IMG/VR virus record: IMGVR_UViG_3300018083_000102
Location: 1 to 27,970 of that record
Direction: 5' to 3' (one strand)
DNA: 27,970 nt
DNA from: a virus
The position numbers and the translations under genes are program-made. Positions 13,785-20,803 of the stretch are shown in pieces. How positions within the stretch are numbered: position 1 is the stretch's first letter; the number at the start of each line of letters is the position of its first letter. A model generated the notes under the pieces. The model saw only the letters and a program-made list of their open reading frames with translations. It was not told the origin of the DNA and did not search any database.

Positions 13785-13988
13785 TCAGCGCTCGACTTCG
13801 ACCGCGTAACCAGGCTCGAGCTCGACTCGCAGCGCGCTCGTGTCGTCGAAGAGCCGCACGTCCCCGTTGACCGGGTTCGCGCGAATGCCAGCGACGACGA
13901 ACGCAGCGACGCCCTCGATCTTGACCTTGTCGCCCACACGCACGTTCGAGGCTTTCGTCGTCGTGTGCTCGTGCTTCGTCTTGCTCAT
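13785..13988 (-). CDS. Small hypothetical protein, SH3-like beta content
   Basis: 67 residues from ATG 13988, three bases after the tail tube stop. After a Lys/His/Thr start (MSKTKHEHTTTKASNVR) it reads VGDKVKIEGVAAFVVAG and VRLFDDTSALRVELEPGYAV, a compact all-beta pattern such as a small barrel. It could be a tail accessory protein, judging by its place between the tube and chaperone genes. No family is recognised. Confidence 0.6.
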   Translation of the reverse strand: MSKTKHEHTTTKASNVRVGDKVKIEGVAAFVVAGIRANPVNGDVRLFDDTSALRVELEPGYAVEVER

Positions 13989-13991
13989 GCG

Positions 13992-14978
13992 CTACCCCTG
14001 CCCGATTGCTGTCGTCGTGAGGTTGTCGACGACGATCGCGAGCCCGTCGTTCGTGCCGTTCGTGAAGAACTTCCACTCGAGCGCAGCTTCGCCGACGCCG
14101 AGGTTCTGCCCGTTGATGTCGCGGTCGAAGAGCTCGCGAATCTTGCCGTTGTGCCCCGTGAACGCGATGAGCTTCAGCGAGTCGGGGTCGTTGTACGTCC
14201 ACGTCACGTCGCCCTGCGTGCGCGCGAGGTACGCAGCAGCGAGCGCGTCGTTCACGTCGACGACAGCGCTGAGTGACACCATCGAACGCGCAGATCGGAG
14301 CGGCTCCCCCGAGTAGAGCGAGCCGTTGAAGCGGCGATCGGCGAGTCCGTTGTCGACGTTCAGCGTCCAGCGCTTCCACGGATAGTTCGCGCTGTTGAAG
14401 TTGAGGTTGCCAGCCGTCGCGACTGCGTGCGAGTAGTGCGAGAGCGTCTCGCTCGTGCGCGCAGTGACGCTCGCAGCAGAGTCGCTGCGCGCCCACGTCG
14501 TGCCTTGCAGGTCGAGCGACAGGATGACCGGCTTGCGGTTCGCGACGTCTTGCGAGAGCGTGCCGCGCAGCACCTTGCCGCCCGTGTAGAGGTCTTTGAC
14601 CGTGACGCCTGCGTTCACTTCGATCGTGAGCCCGACAGGGAACGCGAGCGCGCGCTTGTACGTGTGCTGGTAGATCGAGCCGCTCGGGCCCGTCGTCGTG
14701 CCCGCGCCGAGCAGCTGTCGCAGCCAGATGCCGCAGTTGTCGTACGTTAGCTCTTGGGTGATGTTCCCCGACCAGCCGAGCGCACTGATGTAATCCTCGT
14801 AGTCGTTGAAGTCGGTCGCGCTCGTGCGCGTGTACTCGCGCACTTGCGTCTCGACGTTCGGGCGCAGCGTGCACGCAGTCGGGTAGCACCACACCGTGCG
14901 TGCGACTGCAGAGCCGTACGTGACCTCAGCGCCAGCGCCGACAGCAGAGCCTGCGAGGTAGTAGAGCGAAGACGACAT
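13992..14978 (-). CDS. Major tail tube protein
   Basis: 328 residues, with a GAGGAGAACGC ribosome site before ATG 14978. The start MSSSLYYLAGSAVGAGAEVT is followed by tube-type beta blocks (DYISALGWSGNITQELTYDN; YQHTYKRALAFPVGLTIEVN; VANRKPVILSLDLQGTTWAR; DVTWTYNDPDSLKLIAF). The pattern, length and place after the tail terminator gene fit phage tail tube proteins that stack as hexamers. Its own strong ribosome site, with no overlap to the upstream gene, suggests high independent translation, expected for an abundant tube subunit. Confidence 0.75.
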   Translation of the reverse strand: MSSSLYYLAGSAVGAGAEVTYGSAVARTVWCYPTACTLRPNVETQVREYTRTSATDFNDYEDYISALGWSGNITQELTYDNCGIWLRQLLGAGTTTGPSGSIYQHTYKRALAFPVGLTIEVNAGVTVKDLYTGGKVLRGTLSQDVANRKPVILSLDLQGTTWARSDSAASVTARTSETLSHYSHAVATAGNLNFNSANYPWKRWTLNVDNGLADRRFNGSLYSGEPLRSARSMVSLSAVVDVNDALAAAYLARTQGDVTWTYNDPDSLKLIAFTGHNGKIRELFDRDINGQNLGVGEAALEWKFFTNGTNDGLAIVVDNLTTTAIGQG

Positions 14979-14987
14979 GCGTTCTCC

Positions 14988-15473
14988 TCAGGTCCCCGCG
15001 CCGATCTGCGCGGTGTAGTCGAAGTGATACTCCCACGAACACGAGCCAACCTGCAGCGAGCCGTCGAACTCGAGCCCGTTGACTTCCCCGTCGAGCGAGA
15101 TCGCGTTGCGCACGAGCCCGCCCAGCGTGAGGTCGAGCTCGAGCGCGTTCATGCCGTCTTCGAGCATGTCGAGCGCTGCGTCGCAGCGTGCTTCTGCAGT
15201 CGCTGTCGTCGTCGACACGTAGCCGATGATCCCGACGATCCCGTGCCGCAAGAAGACGTTGTTCGTCGGCCCGAACTCGCTCGTGAAGCGAAAGAGCGGC
15301 ACGACTTCCCAATACGGGAACGTCGCGCCAGCCGGCACGGCTTCGAGCGGCCGCAGCTGCGTCTTCACTTGCCCCGCCGCGGTCGTGTTCACGCGGTAGA
15401 TGCCCGCGCCGTTCGGCACAGCGAGTCGCGTCTTGATCGCCGCGATGATGGTGCGCAGCTTCGCGTTCGCCAT
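14988..15473 (-). CDS. Tail terminator/completion-type protein
   Basis: 161 residues from ATG 15473 in a TGATG overlap with the gp10-like gene. The start MANAKLRTIIAAIKTRLAVP is a helix, followed by beta blocks (TFPYWEVVPLFRFTSEFGPT; GIVGIIGYVSTTTATAEARC; NALELDLTLGGLV). Length, helix-then-sheet layout and position between gp10-like and tail tube genes fit the tail terminator family (lambda gpU-like). The call is mainly from gene order. Confidence 0.6.
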   Translation of the reverse strand: MANAKLRTIIAAIKTRLAVPNGAGIYRVNTTAAGQVKTQLRPLEAVPAGATFPYWEVVPLFRFTSEFGPTNNVFLRHGIVGIIGYVSTTTATAEARCDAALDMLEDGMNALELDLTLGGLVRNAISLDGEVNGLEFDGSLQVGSCSWEYHFDYTAQIGAGT

Positions 15474-15874
15474 CAGGCACCCTCGCCGAGGTAGCGCTTG
15501 ATCGCTGCGCTGATGTTGCGCTTCGCGTCGACGCGCGCCGTGTCCATGGCCTTGCCCAAGAAGCGGTTCGAGCGAATCTTGCCGCCGTGTCGCGTCGTGC
15601 CGCCGAGCTCTTGAATGCGCGCGTACACGACGCTCGCGCCAAGCTGAAGCTCGACGACGTGCCCGTGCACGATCGTGCGGTCCCAGATGCTATTGCGCAG
15701 CGTGCCCGTGACCACGCGCGGCATGTTCGTCGCGTTGCGCTTCGCGTCGCGTCGCGCGTTCTTGCCGAGGTAGCGCAACTCGTCGCGCACGATCCCGATC
15801 AGCGACTTGCTGTCGCCGTCTTGGTTCAGCACGCGCATGCGCAGCTGCCACTGCTCGAGCGTGATCGTCGCCAC
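15473..15874 (-). CDS. HK97 gp10-like head-tail/neck protein
   Basis: 133 residues from a GTG one base after the connector stop; the longer upstream frame overlaps the connector gene and is not used. The motif run is RNATNMPRVVTGTLRNSIWD, then VELQLGASVVYARIQELGGT and a final helix (AMDTARVDAKRNISAAIKRY). The P-x2-TG-x-LR-x-SI block and the Y-A-x2-x-E-x-G-G-T block are hallmarks of the HK97 gp10 family, which joins head and tail. The neighbours on both sides fit that role. Confidence 0.75.
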   Translation of the reverse strand: MATITLEQWQLRMRVLNQDGDSKSLIGIVRDELRYLGKNARRDAKRNATNMPRVVTGTLRNSIWDRTIVHGHVVELQLGASVVYARIQELGGTTRHGGKIRSNRFLGKAMDTARVDAKRNISAAIKRYLGEGA

Positions 15875-15875
15875 G

Positions 15876-16355
15876 CTACTGGCTCTCGAACGGGGTGTTC
15901 GACGACGCACCGGCGTTCGGGTTGTCGTCCATGCCGACAGAGAACGTCGGCTGCACAGCGTCGCTGTCGGCAGCTGCAGCGTTCTTCTCGCTGACCGACT
16001 GCCCGCCGGCCCACACGATCGCAGCGTCGTCGCTCTCGACGATGCCCGCCTCTTCAGCGACGAGCGAGTCGAGCAGCGCTTGATATGCCTTCGCGCGGTC
16101 GCTGAGCGAGATGCTGAGGCCGTCGCGCGTCGTGCTGACCTGTCTCGAGAAGCGGGCGACGAGTAGACGCGCGCACTTGATCGACCAGCCGAGCACGTCG
16201 GCCTCTGAGCCTGTCGTGCCCGAGCCGATGATGTGAACGATCTCTTCGTCGCTCAGCTGCTTGTCGTTCGTGTCGACGTCACCGATCCGCAGGCGTACCG
16301 CGTCGCGCAGTTCAGCTGCGGTCGTGTACCCCGGAGCAGTGTAGGTCCATGTCAC
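15876..16355 (-). CDS. Head-tail connector/adaptor protein
   Basis: 159 residues from GTG 16355. The helical N-terminal part contains TTAAELRDAVRLRIGDVDTN, then DKQLSDEEIVHII, then ARLLVARFSRQVSTTRDGLS and LSDRAKAYQALLDSLVAEEA. This RDAVRLRIGD-x-D then QLSDEEI arrangement is common in portal-adaptor proteins of siphophages that form a ring below the portal. The C-terminus (about 110-159) is low-complexity and disordered. It lies between the capsid block and the gp10-like gene. Confidence 0.7.
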   Translation of the reverse strand: MTWTYTAPGYTTAAELRDAVRLRIGDVDTNDKQLSDEEIVHIIGSGTTGSEADVLGWSIKCARLLVARFSRQVSTTRDGLSISLSDRAKAYQALLDSLVAEEAGIVESDDAAIVWAGGQSVSEKNAAAADSDAVQPTFSVGMDDNPNAGASSNTPFESQ

Positions 16356-16358
16356 CGA

Positions 16359-16724
16359 TCATCCTCGGGTCTGCTTCGACGTGGGCTTCTTCTCGACGTG
16401 CTCGACAGCAGGCGGGGGCGCGTCGGCGCGCGGGAGCTCTGCGACGTCGACGTGCTTCTCGGCGGGCGCAGCGTCGCGCTTGCGCGCGTTCACGTAGCCG
16501 CCGGTCGGCTGCACGCGCGTCGTGACTTTCAGCGCTGCAGCGGCGACGAGTCGGTCGAGCGGCACGCCGTCGACCTCGAGACGAAGAACGCCGTGCTCGA
16601 CGTTCACGCCGAGCAGCGGCCAGCCGGCGACGTCCTCGAGCGTGAGCTTCGAGCCGACCGGGAGCGCTTCGCCAGTGCGCGAGCGCAGACCCGGGCGCTG
16701 CGTCACGAAGATGAGCTCTGCCAT
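16359..16724 (-). CDS. Hypothetical protein in the head-tail region
   Basis: 121 residues from ATG 16724 in a TGATG overlap with the signal-peptide gene. The N-terminal half (MAELIFVTQRPGLRSRTGEA; KLTLEDVAGWPLLGVNVEHG) looks like a small beta domain. The C-terminal third is disordered, rich in Pro, Lys, Ala and Glu (APPPAVEHVEKKPTSKQTRG). I do not recognise it. Its place suggests a structural accessory protein. Confidence 0.6.
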   Translation of the reverse strand: MAELIFVTQRPGLRSRTGEALPVGSKLTLEDVAGWPLLGVNVEHGVLRLEVDGVPLDRLVAAAALKVTTRVQPTGGYVNARKRDAAPAEKHVDVAELPRADAPPPAVEHVEKKPTSKQTRG

Positions 16725-17410
16725 CAGAGGATCTCCACCGACAGATCGTCGAGACGGGCAGACGTCGACGCTGTCGTCGAGCTCCACTTGCCCGACACGC
16801 TGATCACGAGCGCGCTCGACGTCGCCATGTTCGTCGACGCGAGAATGACGGTGTCGGCTACTTCGGTGCCGCCAGTGTCGGTCGTCCACGACCCTTGCCC
16901 GATGACGGCCGACGTCGCGCTCGGCGCGGCGCGGCAGACGAGCGTGAAGTTGAAGTTGTGGAAGTCGGTTGTCGCGCCCGGGTTCACTGCTGTCGTCGTG
17001 AGCAGCGTCGTGCCGGTCATCGCCGCGGAGCCGATGTAGAGCTTCACTTCGAGCGTGTCAGCGCCCGACGCGTCCGCGACAGTGACGCGACCGGCGATCC
17101 GGACACGCGTCCCCGCCTTGCACGTGTTCGCGGGCATCGTGTACAACTGCGCGAACGCGACGTGCGCGCTCGCACCAGCCGACGCGAGCAGCGTGTCGCT
17201 CGACGAGACAGCCTGATACGCGCGCCCGCCGACGATCTTCTGGGTGCCGCCCGCTACACCGTCTTGCGTGTAGACCCGCCCGTACGGGACGAAGGGCACG
17301 TTGATCGTCGTCGAGCCGCCGTTCGCGCCTGTGACGGCAGCGAACGCGGGCAGCGCGACTGTCAGCAGCGCGACGAGCAGCAGCACCGAGTTGCGAATGC
17401 GAGCAAGCAT
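16724..17410 (-). CDS. Beta-rich protein with Sec signal peptide, encoded among head genes
   Basis: 228 residues, with a GGGAG ribosome site before ATG 17410. The start is a textbook signal peptide: basic MLARIRN, a hydrophobic core SVLLLVALLTVAL and PAFA at the probable cleavage site (after about residue 24). The mature part is Thr/Ser/Gly/Ala-rich and all-beta (RVRIAGRVTVADASGADTLE; VKLYIGSAAMTG; SSALVISVSGKW), like phage jelly-roll fibre or decoration domains. It lies directly after the major capsid gene. A signal peptide is unexpected for a head protein; the product may be exported, or the hydrophobic start may have another use. Confidence 0.7.
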   Translation of the reverse strand: MLARIRNSVLLLVALLTVALPAFAAVTGANGGSTTINVPFVPYGRVYTQDGVAGGTQKIVGGRAYQAVSSSDTLLASAGASAHVAFAQLYTMPANTCKAGTRVRIAGRVTVADASGADTLEVKLYIGSAAMTGTTLLTTTAVNPGATTDFHNFNFTLVCRAAPSATSAVIGQGSWTTDTGGTEVADTVILASTNMATSSALVISVSGKWSSTTASTSARLDDLSVEIL

Positions 17411-17420
17411 GCTGTGCTCC

Positions 17421-18374
17421 CTACGCGATGACGGTCGGGAAGAAGACGCCGCAGACGGTCGACACGACTTCGAACGCGATGTCGCACTGCACTTCGATGA
17501 AGCGCGAGTGACGCTCTTCGACGTAGTAGTCGTAGGTGCGCAGACCGTTCGCGCCCGTTCCCGGCTCGCTCTTGTTCACGATGTTGTAGCCGGCTGCGGG
17601 CGTGTCGAGCGCAGCGGAGGCCGGCGAGAACACAGCGAGCATGGACTTCCCGGCGATCGCCGAGTAGCTCGCGGTCGCGCCTTCTGCCGCCGTGTTCTCG
17701 ACTGCAGTGCTCACGAGGTACTGATCGACGCCGAACAGCTGCGCGAGCAGTTCGTTCGTGATCGGGCCCGAGCTCGTGTGCTTCACGCGGTCTTTGATGT
17801 CCGCGTTGTTCTTCAGCCAGATGTCGGCCTCTGCGCCGATCAAGATCTTGTTCAGCTTGCGACCGCCGATCTTGCGCGACTGCACGAGCAAGTTCATCTG
17901 GATGTCCTTCACGGGGTCGCCACCGACAGTGTCGAACGTCGTGAAGTCGGTCCCCGCAACGAGGTCGGTGAAGACCGACGCTGCGAAGATCTCGGTCATG
18001 AACTTCTTCTCCATGCGCCGCATGACGTTGTCGGTGCAGAAGAGCATCGCGTTCACGTCGGGGCGCACAGCAGCGTCGGACTGCGCCTGAATCTCCTTCG
18101 GGATCTTCCGGCGCAACGCGTACTGCGTCGTCTTGTACGACTGCGTCGTGAGGTCGACTTCGCCTTCGACAGCGAGTGCGCCCGGGGCGCGCTGCGCAGC
18201 TTCGAGCCGCAAGAAGTCTTCTTCGCTCCAGACGTAGTACACGCCTGCTTGCTGATCGACGCCGACGTTCGGGAAGAACTGCGGCCACACGAACTCTTCT
18301 TGCGCGTTCGCCCACCCGACACTGGCTGTCGTGAGCGGGACCGAAACGTGTACGTCTGCGAGATTCGGCTTCAC
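17421..18374 (-). CDS. Major capsid protein
   Basis: 317 residues from GTG 18374, with AAGGAG five bases upstream. The order decoration-capsid and the sequence features fit the capsid family with HK97-type fold: an N-terminal arm (MKPNLADVHVSVPLTTASVG), a segment with FVWPQFFPNVGVDQQAGVYY, a spine-helix region with NAMLFCTDNVMRRMEKKFMT, a middle (IGGRKLNKILIGAEADIWLK) and a C-terminal beta block (RTYDYYVEERHSRFIEVQCD). There is no separate delta domain, since a scaffold gene precedes it. The identification rests on length, position and pattern. Confidence 0.8.
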   Translation of the reverse strand: MKPNLADVHVSVPLTTASVGWANAQEEFVWPQFFPNVGVDQQAGVYYVWSEEDFLRLEAAQRAPGALAVEGEVDLTTQSYKTTQYALRRKIPKEIQAQSDAAVRPDVNAMLFCTDNVMRRMEKKFMTEIFAASVFTDLVAGTDFTTFDTVGGDPVKDIQMNLLVQSRKIGGRKLNKILIGAEADIWLKNNADIKDRVKHTSSGPITNELLAQLFGVDQYLVSTAVENTAAEGATASYSAIAGKSMLAVFSPASAALDTPAAGYNIVNKSEPGTGANGLRTYDYYVEERHSRFIEVQCDIAFEVVSTVCGVFFPTVIA

Positions 18375-18383
18375 GTGATCTCC

Positions 18384-18749
18384 TTAGGCCTGGCAGCCGG
18401 TGTGAAGGACGCAAGACCCGATCGCGTTCGCGCCGCCGCCGTTCTCCATCAGCGTGCACGAGCCGTCGTCGCCAGCACTCGCTGCGCTCGCGAGTCCCGA
18501 CGCGTCGGGCGCGATGCTCGCGCCGACAGTGAGCGTGCCCGCCTGCTTCACCTTCGACAGCCCTGCGATCATGACCGCCGCCTCTTCGCCGAGCGCAGCG
18601 GGCTTGTTCTGCAGGATGCCGATGAAGCGCTCGCCGTCACCAGCGAGAGCGATGCCCGTCGACGTCTGCTTCACGAACTTGTAGCGGTGCGACGACAAGT
18701 CGCCGCTCGCCGGCCACGAGATCACGATTCCTTCTTGAGACTTCGCCAC
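18384..18749 (-). CDS. Capsid decoration protein (DUF2190-like)
   Basis: 121 residues from GTG 18749, with a GGAGGAC ribosome site. The sequence is a small beta barrel type: GIVISWPASGDLSSHRYKFV, then RFIGILQNKPAALGEEAAVM and TVGASIAPDASGLASAASAG. The G-I-L-Q-N-x-P and GEEAAVMIAG turns are typical of DUF2190-type proteins encoded next to capsid genes. It should coat the mature capsid. Cys residues in the C-terminal part (GSCTL, GSCVLHTGC) could stabilise it. Confidence 0.7.
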   Translation of the reverse strand: MAKSQEGIVISWPASGDLSSHRYKFVKQTSTGIALAGDGERFIGILQNKPAALGEEAAVMIAGLSKVKQAGTLTVGASIAPDASGLASAASAGDDGSCTLMENGGGANAIGSCVLHTGCQA

Positions 18750-18751
18750 GG

Positions 18752-19504
18752 TCAGTCCTCCGTCTGCTCGGCCGCGCGGGCCTCGTTGAAGAGCTTCGCA
18801 CCCTCGCCCGACTGCATGACTTGGTAGCGAGCGACTTCGATCGTCGTGTCGGGATGCGCAGCGACGTACGCCTTCGCGAGCACTTCGACTTTCGCCATGA
18901 CGCCCTCGACGCCGTTCGCGCTCGACTCGCCGCCGCGCCCGAGCTCACGCTTGAGCAGCGTGTTCTCGCGCGCTTGCGCGACGCTCGCTCGCAGCGACTG
19001 CTCGAGCTTCGTAGCGCTGTCGACGGGGAGCGACTTCAGCATCGACGCGACCTCGCCCGTGGTCATGCCCGGCACCGCACCGAGCGCCTCTGCTCGCTTC
19101 TCGAACTCGGCCGTGCGACGCGTCTCGCGCTCTTCGCGAAGCTCCTTCTCGAGCTTCTCGGCGCGAGCGTCGCTCTCGTCGAGACGCTTGCGCATCTCGG
19201 GCGGCAGCGCGTCGCGCGGGTCGGCGGGCGGCGTCTTCAGCTTCGCCACCTCTGCGACTGACTTCGCGAGCTCTTGCTTCGTCGTGTCGAGGTCGCTCTT
19301 CAGCGTCGCGATCTCCGTGTCGCGCTTCGCGAGCTCGCCCTCGTGGGCCTTCTTCACTTCTTCGGGCGTCGGCATCGACTCTCCTTCAGAGGGGTCCCGC
19401 TTCCAGAATCGGATCAGCGCAGGGTTGTTGTCGCCTCTGTCGACGAAAGCCTGCTCGCTGACCTTGATGTCCGTAAGGCGGGTTGGCATGAACGAGCGCG
19501 ACAC
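18752..19504 (-). CDS. Scaffolding protein carrying an XkdF-type C-terminal segment at its start
   Basis: 250 residues from GTG 19504, preceded by a G-rich ribosome site; ATG 19489 is an alternative. Residues 8-38 (TRLTDIKVSEQAFVDRGDNN, then PALIRFWKRD) match the segment that usually ends XkdF-like proteases. From about 45 a long coiled coil begins (EEVKKAHEGELAKRDTEIAT; LEKELREERETRRTAEFEKR), the hallmark of scaffolds. The C-terminus is helical (VEVLAKAYVAAHPDTTIEVA). It should be a core for procapsid assembly that the upstream protease cuts. The order protease-scaffold-decoration-capsid fits. Confidence 0.75.
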   Translation of the reverse strand: MSRSFMPTRLTDIKVSEQAFVDRGDNNPALIRFWKRDPSEGESMPTPEEVKKAHEGELAKRDTEIATLKSDLDTTKQELAKSVAEVAKLKTPPADPRDALPPEMRKRLDESDARAEKLEKELREERETRRTAEFEKRAEALGAVPGMTTGEVASMLKSLPVDSATKLEQSLRASVAQARENTLLKRELGRGGESSANGVEGVMAKVEVLAKAYVAAHPDTTIEVARYQVMQSGEGAKLFNEARAAEQTED

Positions 19505-19513
19505 TACCGAAAC

Positions 19514-19538
19514 CCCCCTTGCGTCGTCAACAAGGGGG
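19514..19538 (-). terminator. Hairpin between protease and scaffold genes
   Basis: An 8-base-pair stem CCCCCTTG/CAAGGGGG (19514-19521 with 19531-19538) encloses a 9-base loop. On the leftward transcript it is followed by GTTTC, a very short T tract. It begins right after the protease TAG and its 3' arm merges with the G-rich ribosome site of the scaffold gene. It could act as a weak attenuator, an mRNA-processing barrier or a translation switch. Confidence 0.45.
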
Positions 19539-19985
19539 CTACGGGTACGTCGGCTCGAGCACGCGCTCGCCGGGGTTCTTCATCGCTGTGCCGCCGATCG
19601 AGAACGCACGCACGTCGCCGCTCTTGATCGCTTCCCAGAGTGCTTGATCGTGCACTTTGAAGCCAACCCACCAGCCGAGCGGCAGCACGTTCTCAGGCAC
19701 ACCGAGTGCAGCGATCTTCTCGGGCGTAAACATCATCGACTCGCAGCACTCAGCGAGTGGCGCGCCGTCGACGTCTGCGAACTGCGTGTGGAGCAACGAC
19801 GCTGCGCGGGACGCCATGACGTAGTCGTACGCAGCGAGCTCGAGGTCAGCGATCAAGATGTACTCGTCTGAGTTGTCGAGCACTTGCTCGCCGGTCGGCA
19901 TGTTGGTCACGTACGCCCAGCCGAAGACGAGATGCTCTTCGACTGCGACCTTCGCGATGCGTGCTCTGATCTCGAACTGCGACAC
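19539..19985 (-). CDS. XkdF-like prohead protease, lacking its usual C-terminal segment
   Basis: 148 residues from GTG 19985, with an AAGGAG site six bases upstream. It reads VFGWAYVTNMPTGEQVLDNS, then ILIADLELAAYDYVMASRAA, HTQFADVDGAPLAECCESMM and GWWVGFKVHDQALWEAIKSG, ending RAFSIGGTAM. H66 and S83 are the expected catalytic pair of this serine protease type, and the GWW-V-G-x-K and AFSIGG blocks are diagnostic. It matures the procapsid by cutting the scaffold. The C-terminal VSLVDRGAN-type segment found in relatives is missing here and appears in the next gene. Confidence 0.8.
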   Translation of the reverse strand: MSQFEIRARIAKVAVEEHLVFGWAYVTNMPTGEQVLDNSDEYILIADLELAAYDYVMASRAASLLHTQFADVDGAPLAECCESMMFTPEKIAALGVPENVLPLGWWVGFKVHDQALWEAIKSGDVRAFSIGGTAMKNPGERVLEPTYP

Positions 19986-19996
19986 GTGTTGCTCCT

Positions 19997-20803
19997 TCAG
20001 ACGAGCCCTTGCGAGCAGCGACAGCCGGGATGTGCAGGCGGCGCGACGTAGCTCTTGCCGTTCGCGCTCGCGTGAAACGTGCCGTCGAGGTGCGCGTGCG
20101 TGCCGTCGAGCGACTCGCAGATCGGGCACTGCCCCTCCTGCCCTGCAATCCACTCACGCTCGACGTTCTTCGGCAGGTCGCCCGCTTCGACTTGTGCGCT
20201 CCACTCGTTCAGCGCGCCAGCGTTCTGCGCTGCGTTCGTCTCAGTGCGCGCGATCATGACAGCGCGGTCGCTGACCATGCGCGAGCCTCGAGCTCGTAGC
20301 GACGCGTCGATCTCAGACTGCGACGCGCCTTCGCGCAGCATCTTGTCGCGCTGCTTGTTCAGCGCTTCGACTTGATCGGGGCGCAGTCCGATGACGCCGT
20401 CGAGTTGCTTCGCGAGCGAGTCGATCGGCGTGCCGTCGCGAATGGCGTCGCGCACGTACATGCGCACCGCTTCGCGCACGCTGTCGTCGATCATGCTGAT
20501 GAACTGACTCGAGCGCGTCGCCGCCCAATCGACGGCGAACGGGTTCGCTTCGTTAAAGAAGATGCTGCCCTCGACGTCCACCTTCTTCACGCGACGCGAC
20601 GCTGCTCGAGCTCGAGTGCGCCCCGTCTTCTGCTCGACTTCGTAGAGCGCTCGCACGCGCTCGAGCACCATCGCGTGCAGCTTCTCCCATTTGATGAACT
20701 GCTCCCACTGCATCAGCTTGCGCTGCTTCGCTGCAGTGCGCACAGCCGCCTTCACGACGTCGACGTACGCGAGCACGAGGTTCTTGAACGCGCGCTCGCT
20801 CAC
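19997..20803 (-). CDS. Minor head/head morphogenesis protein (SPP1 gp7/Mu F-like)
   Basis: 268 residues from a GTG overlapping the portal stop (GTGA). A helical N-terminal part (VDVVKAAVRTAAKQRKLMQW) precedes the conserved core: AVMIARTETNAAQNAGALNE (181-200), CPIC (226-229) and AHPGCRC (257-263). ARTET-x2-A and HP-x-CRC are the signature of the SPP1 gp7/Mu gpF family, minor head proteins bound to the portal. The four Cys (226, 229, 261, 263) with nearby His may bind zinc. Direct overlap with the portal gene is normal for the family. Confidence 0.85.
   Translation of the reverse strand: MSERAFKNLVLAYVDVVKAAVRTAAKQRKLMQWEQFIKWEKLHAMVLERVRALYEVEQKTGRTRARAASRRVKKVDVEGSIFFNEANPFAVDWAATRSSQFISMIDDSVREAVRMYVRDAIRDGTPIDSLAKQLDGVIGLRPDQVEALNKQRDKMLREGASQSEIDASLRARGSRMVSDRAVMIARTETNAAQNAGALNEWSAQVEAGDLPKNVEREWIAGQEGQCPICESLDGTHAHLDGTFHASANGKSYVAPPAHPGCRCSQGLV

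Noticed and set aside
13624-14892. A 422-codon leftward frame over the tail tube gene
   Set aside because: It is out of frame with the tail tube protein and its small neighbours and is composed of Arg/His/Ala repeats only.
17301-18827. A 508-codon rightward open frame opposite the capsid gene
   Set aside because: It is antisense to the capsid and decoration genes and of the same low-complexity type as other shadows.
19514-19538. A full intrinsic terminator between protease and scaffold
   Set aside because: The stem is good but the T tract is only three bases, and essential head genes lie downstream, so at most partial termination is plausible.
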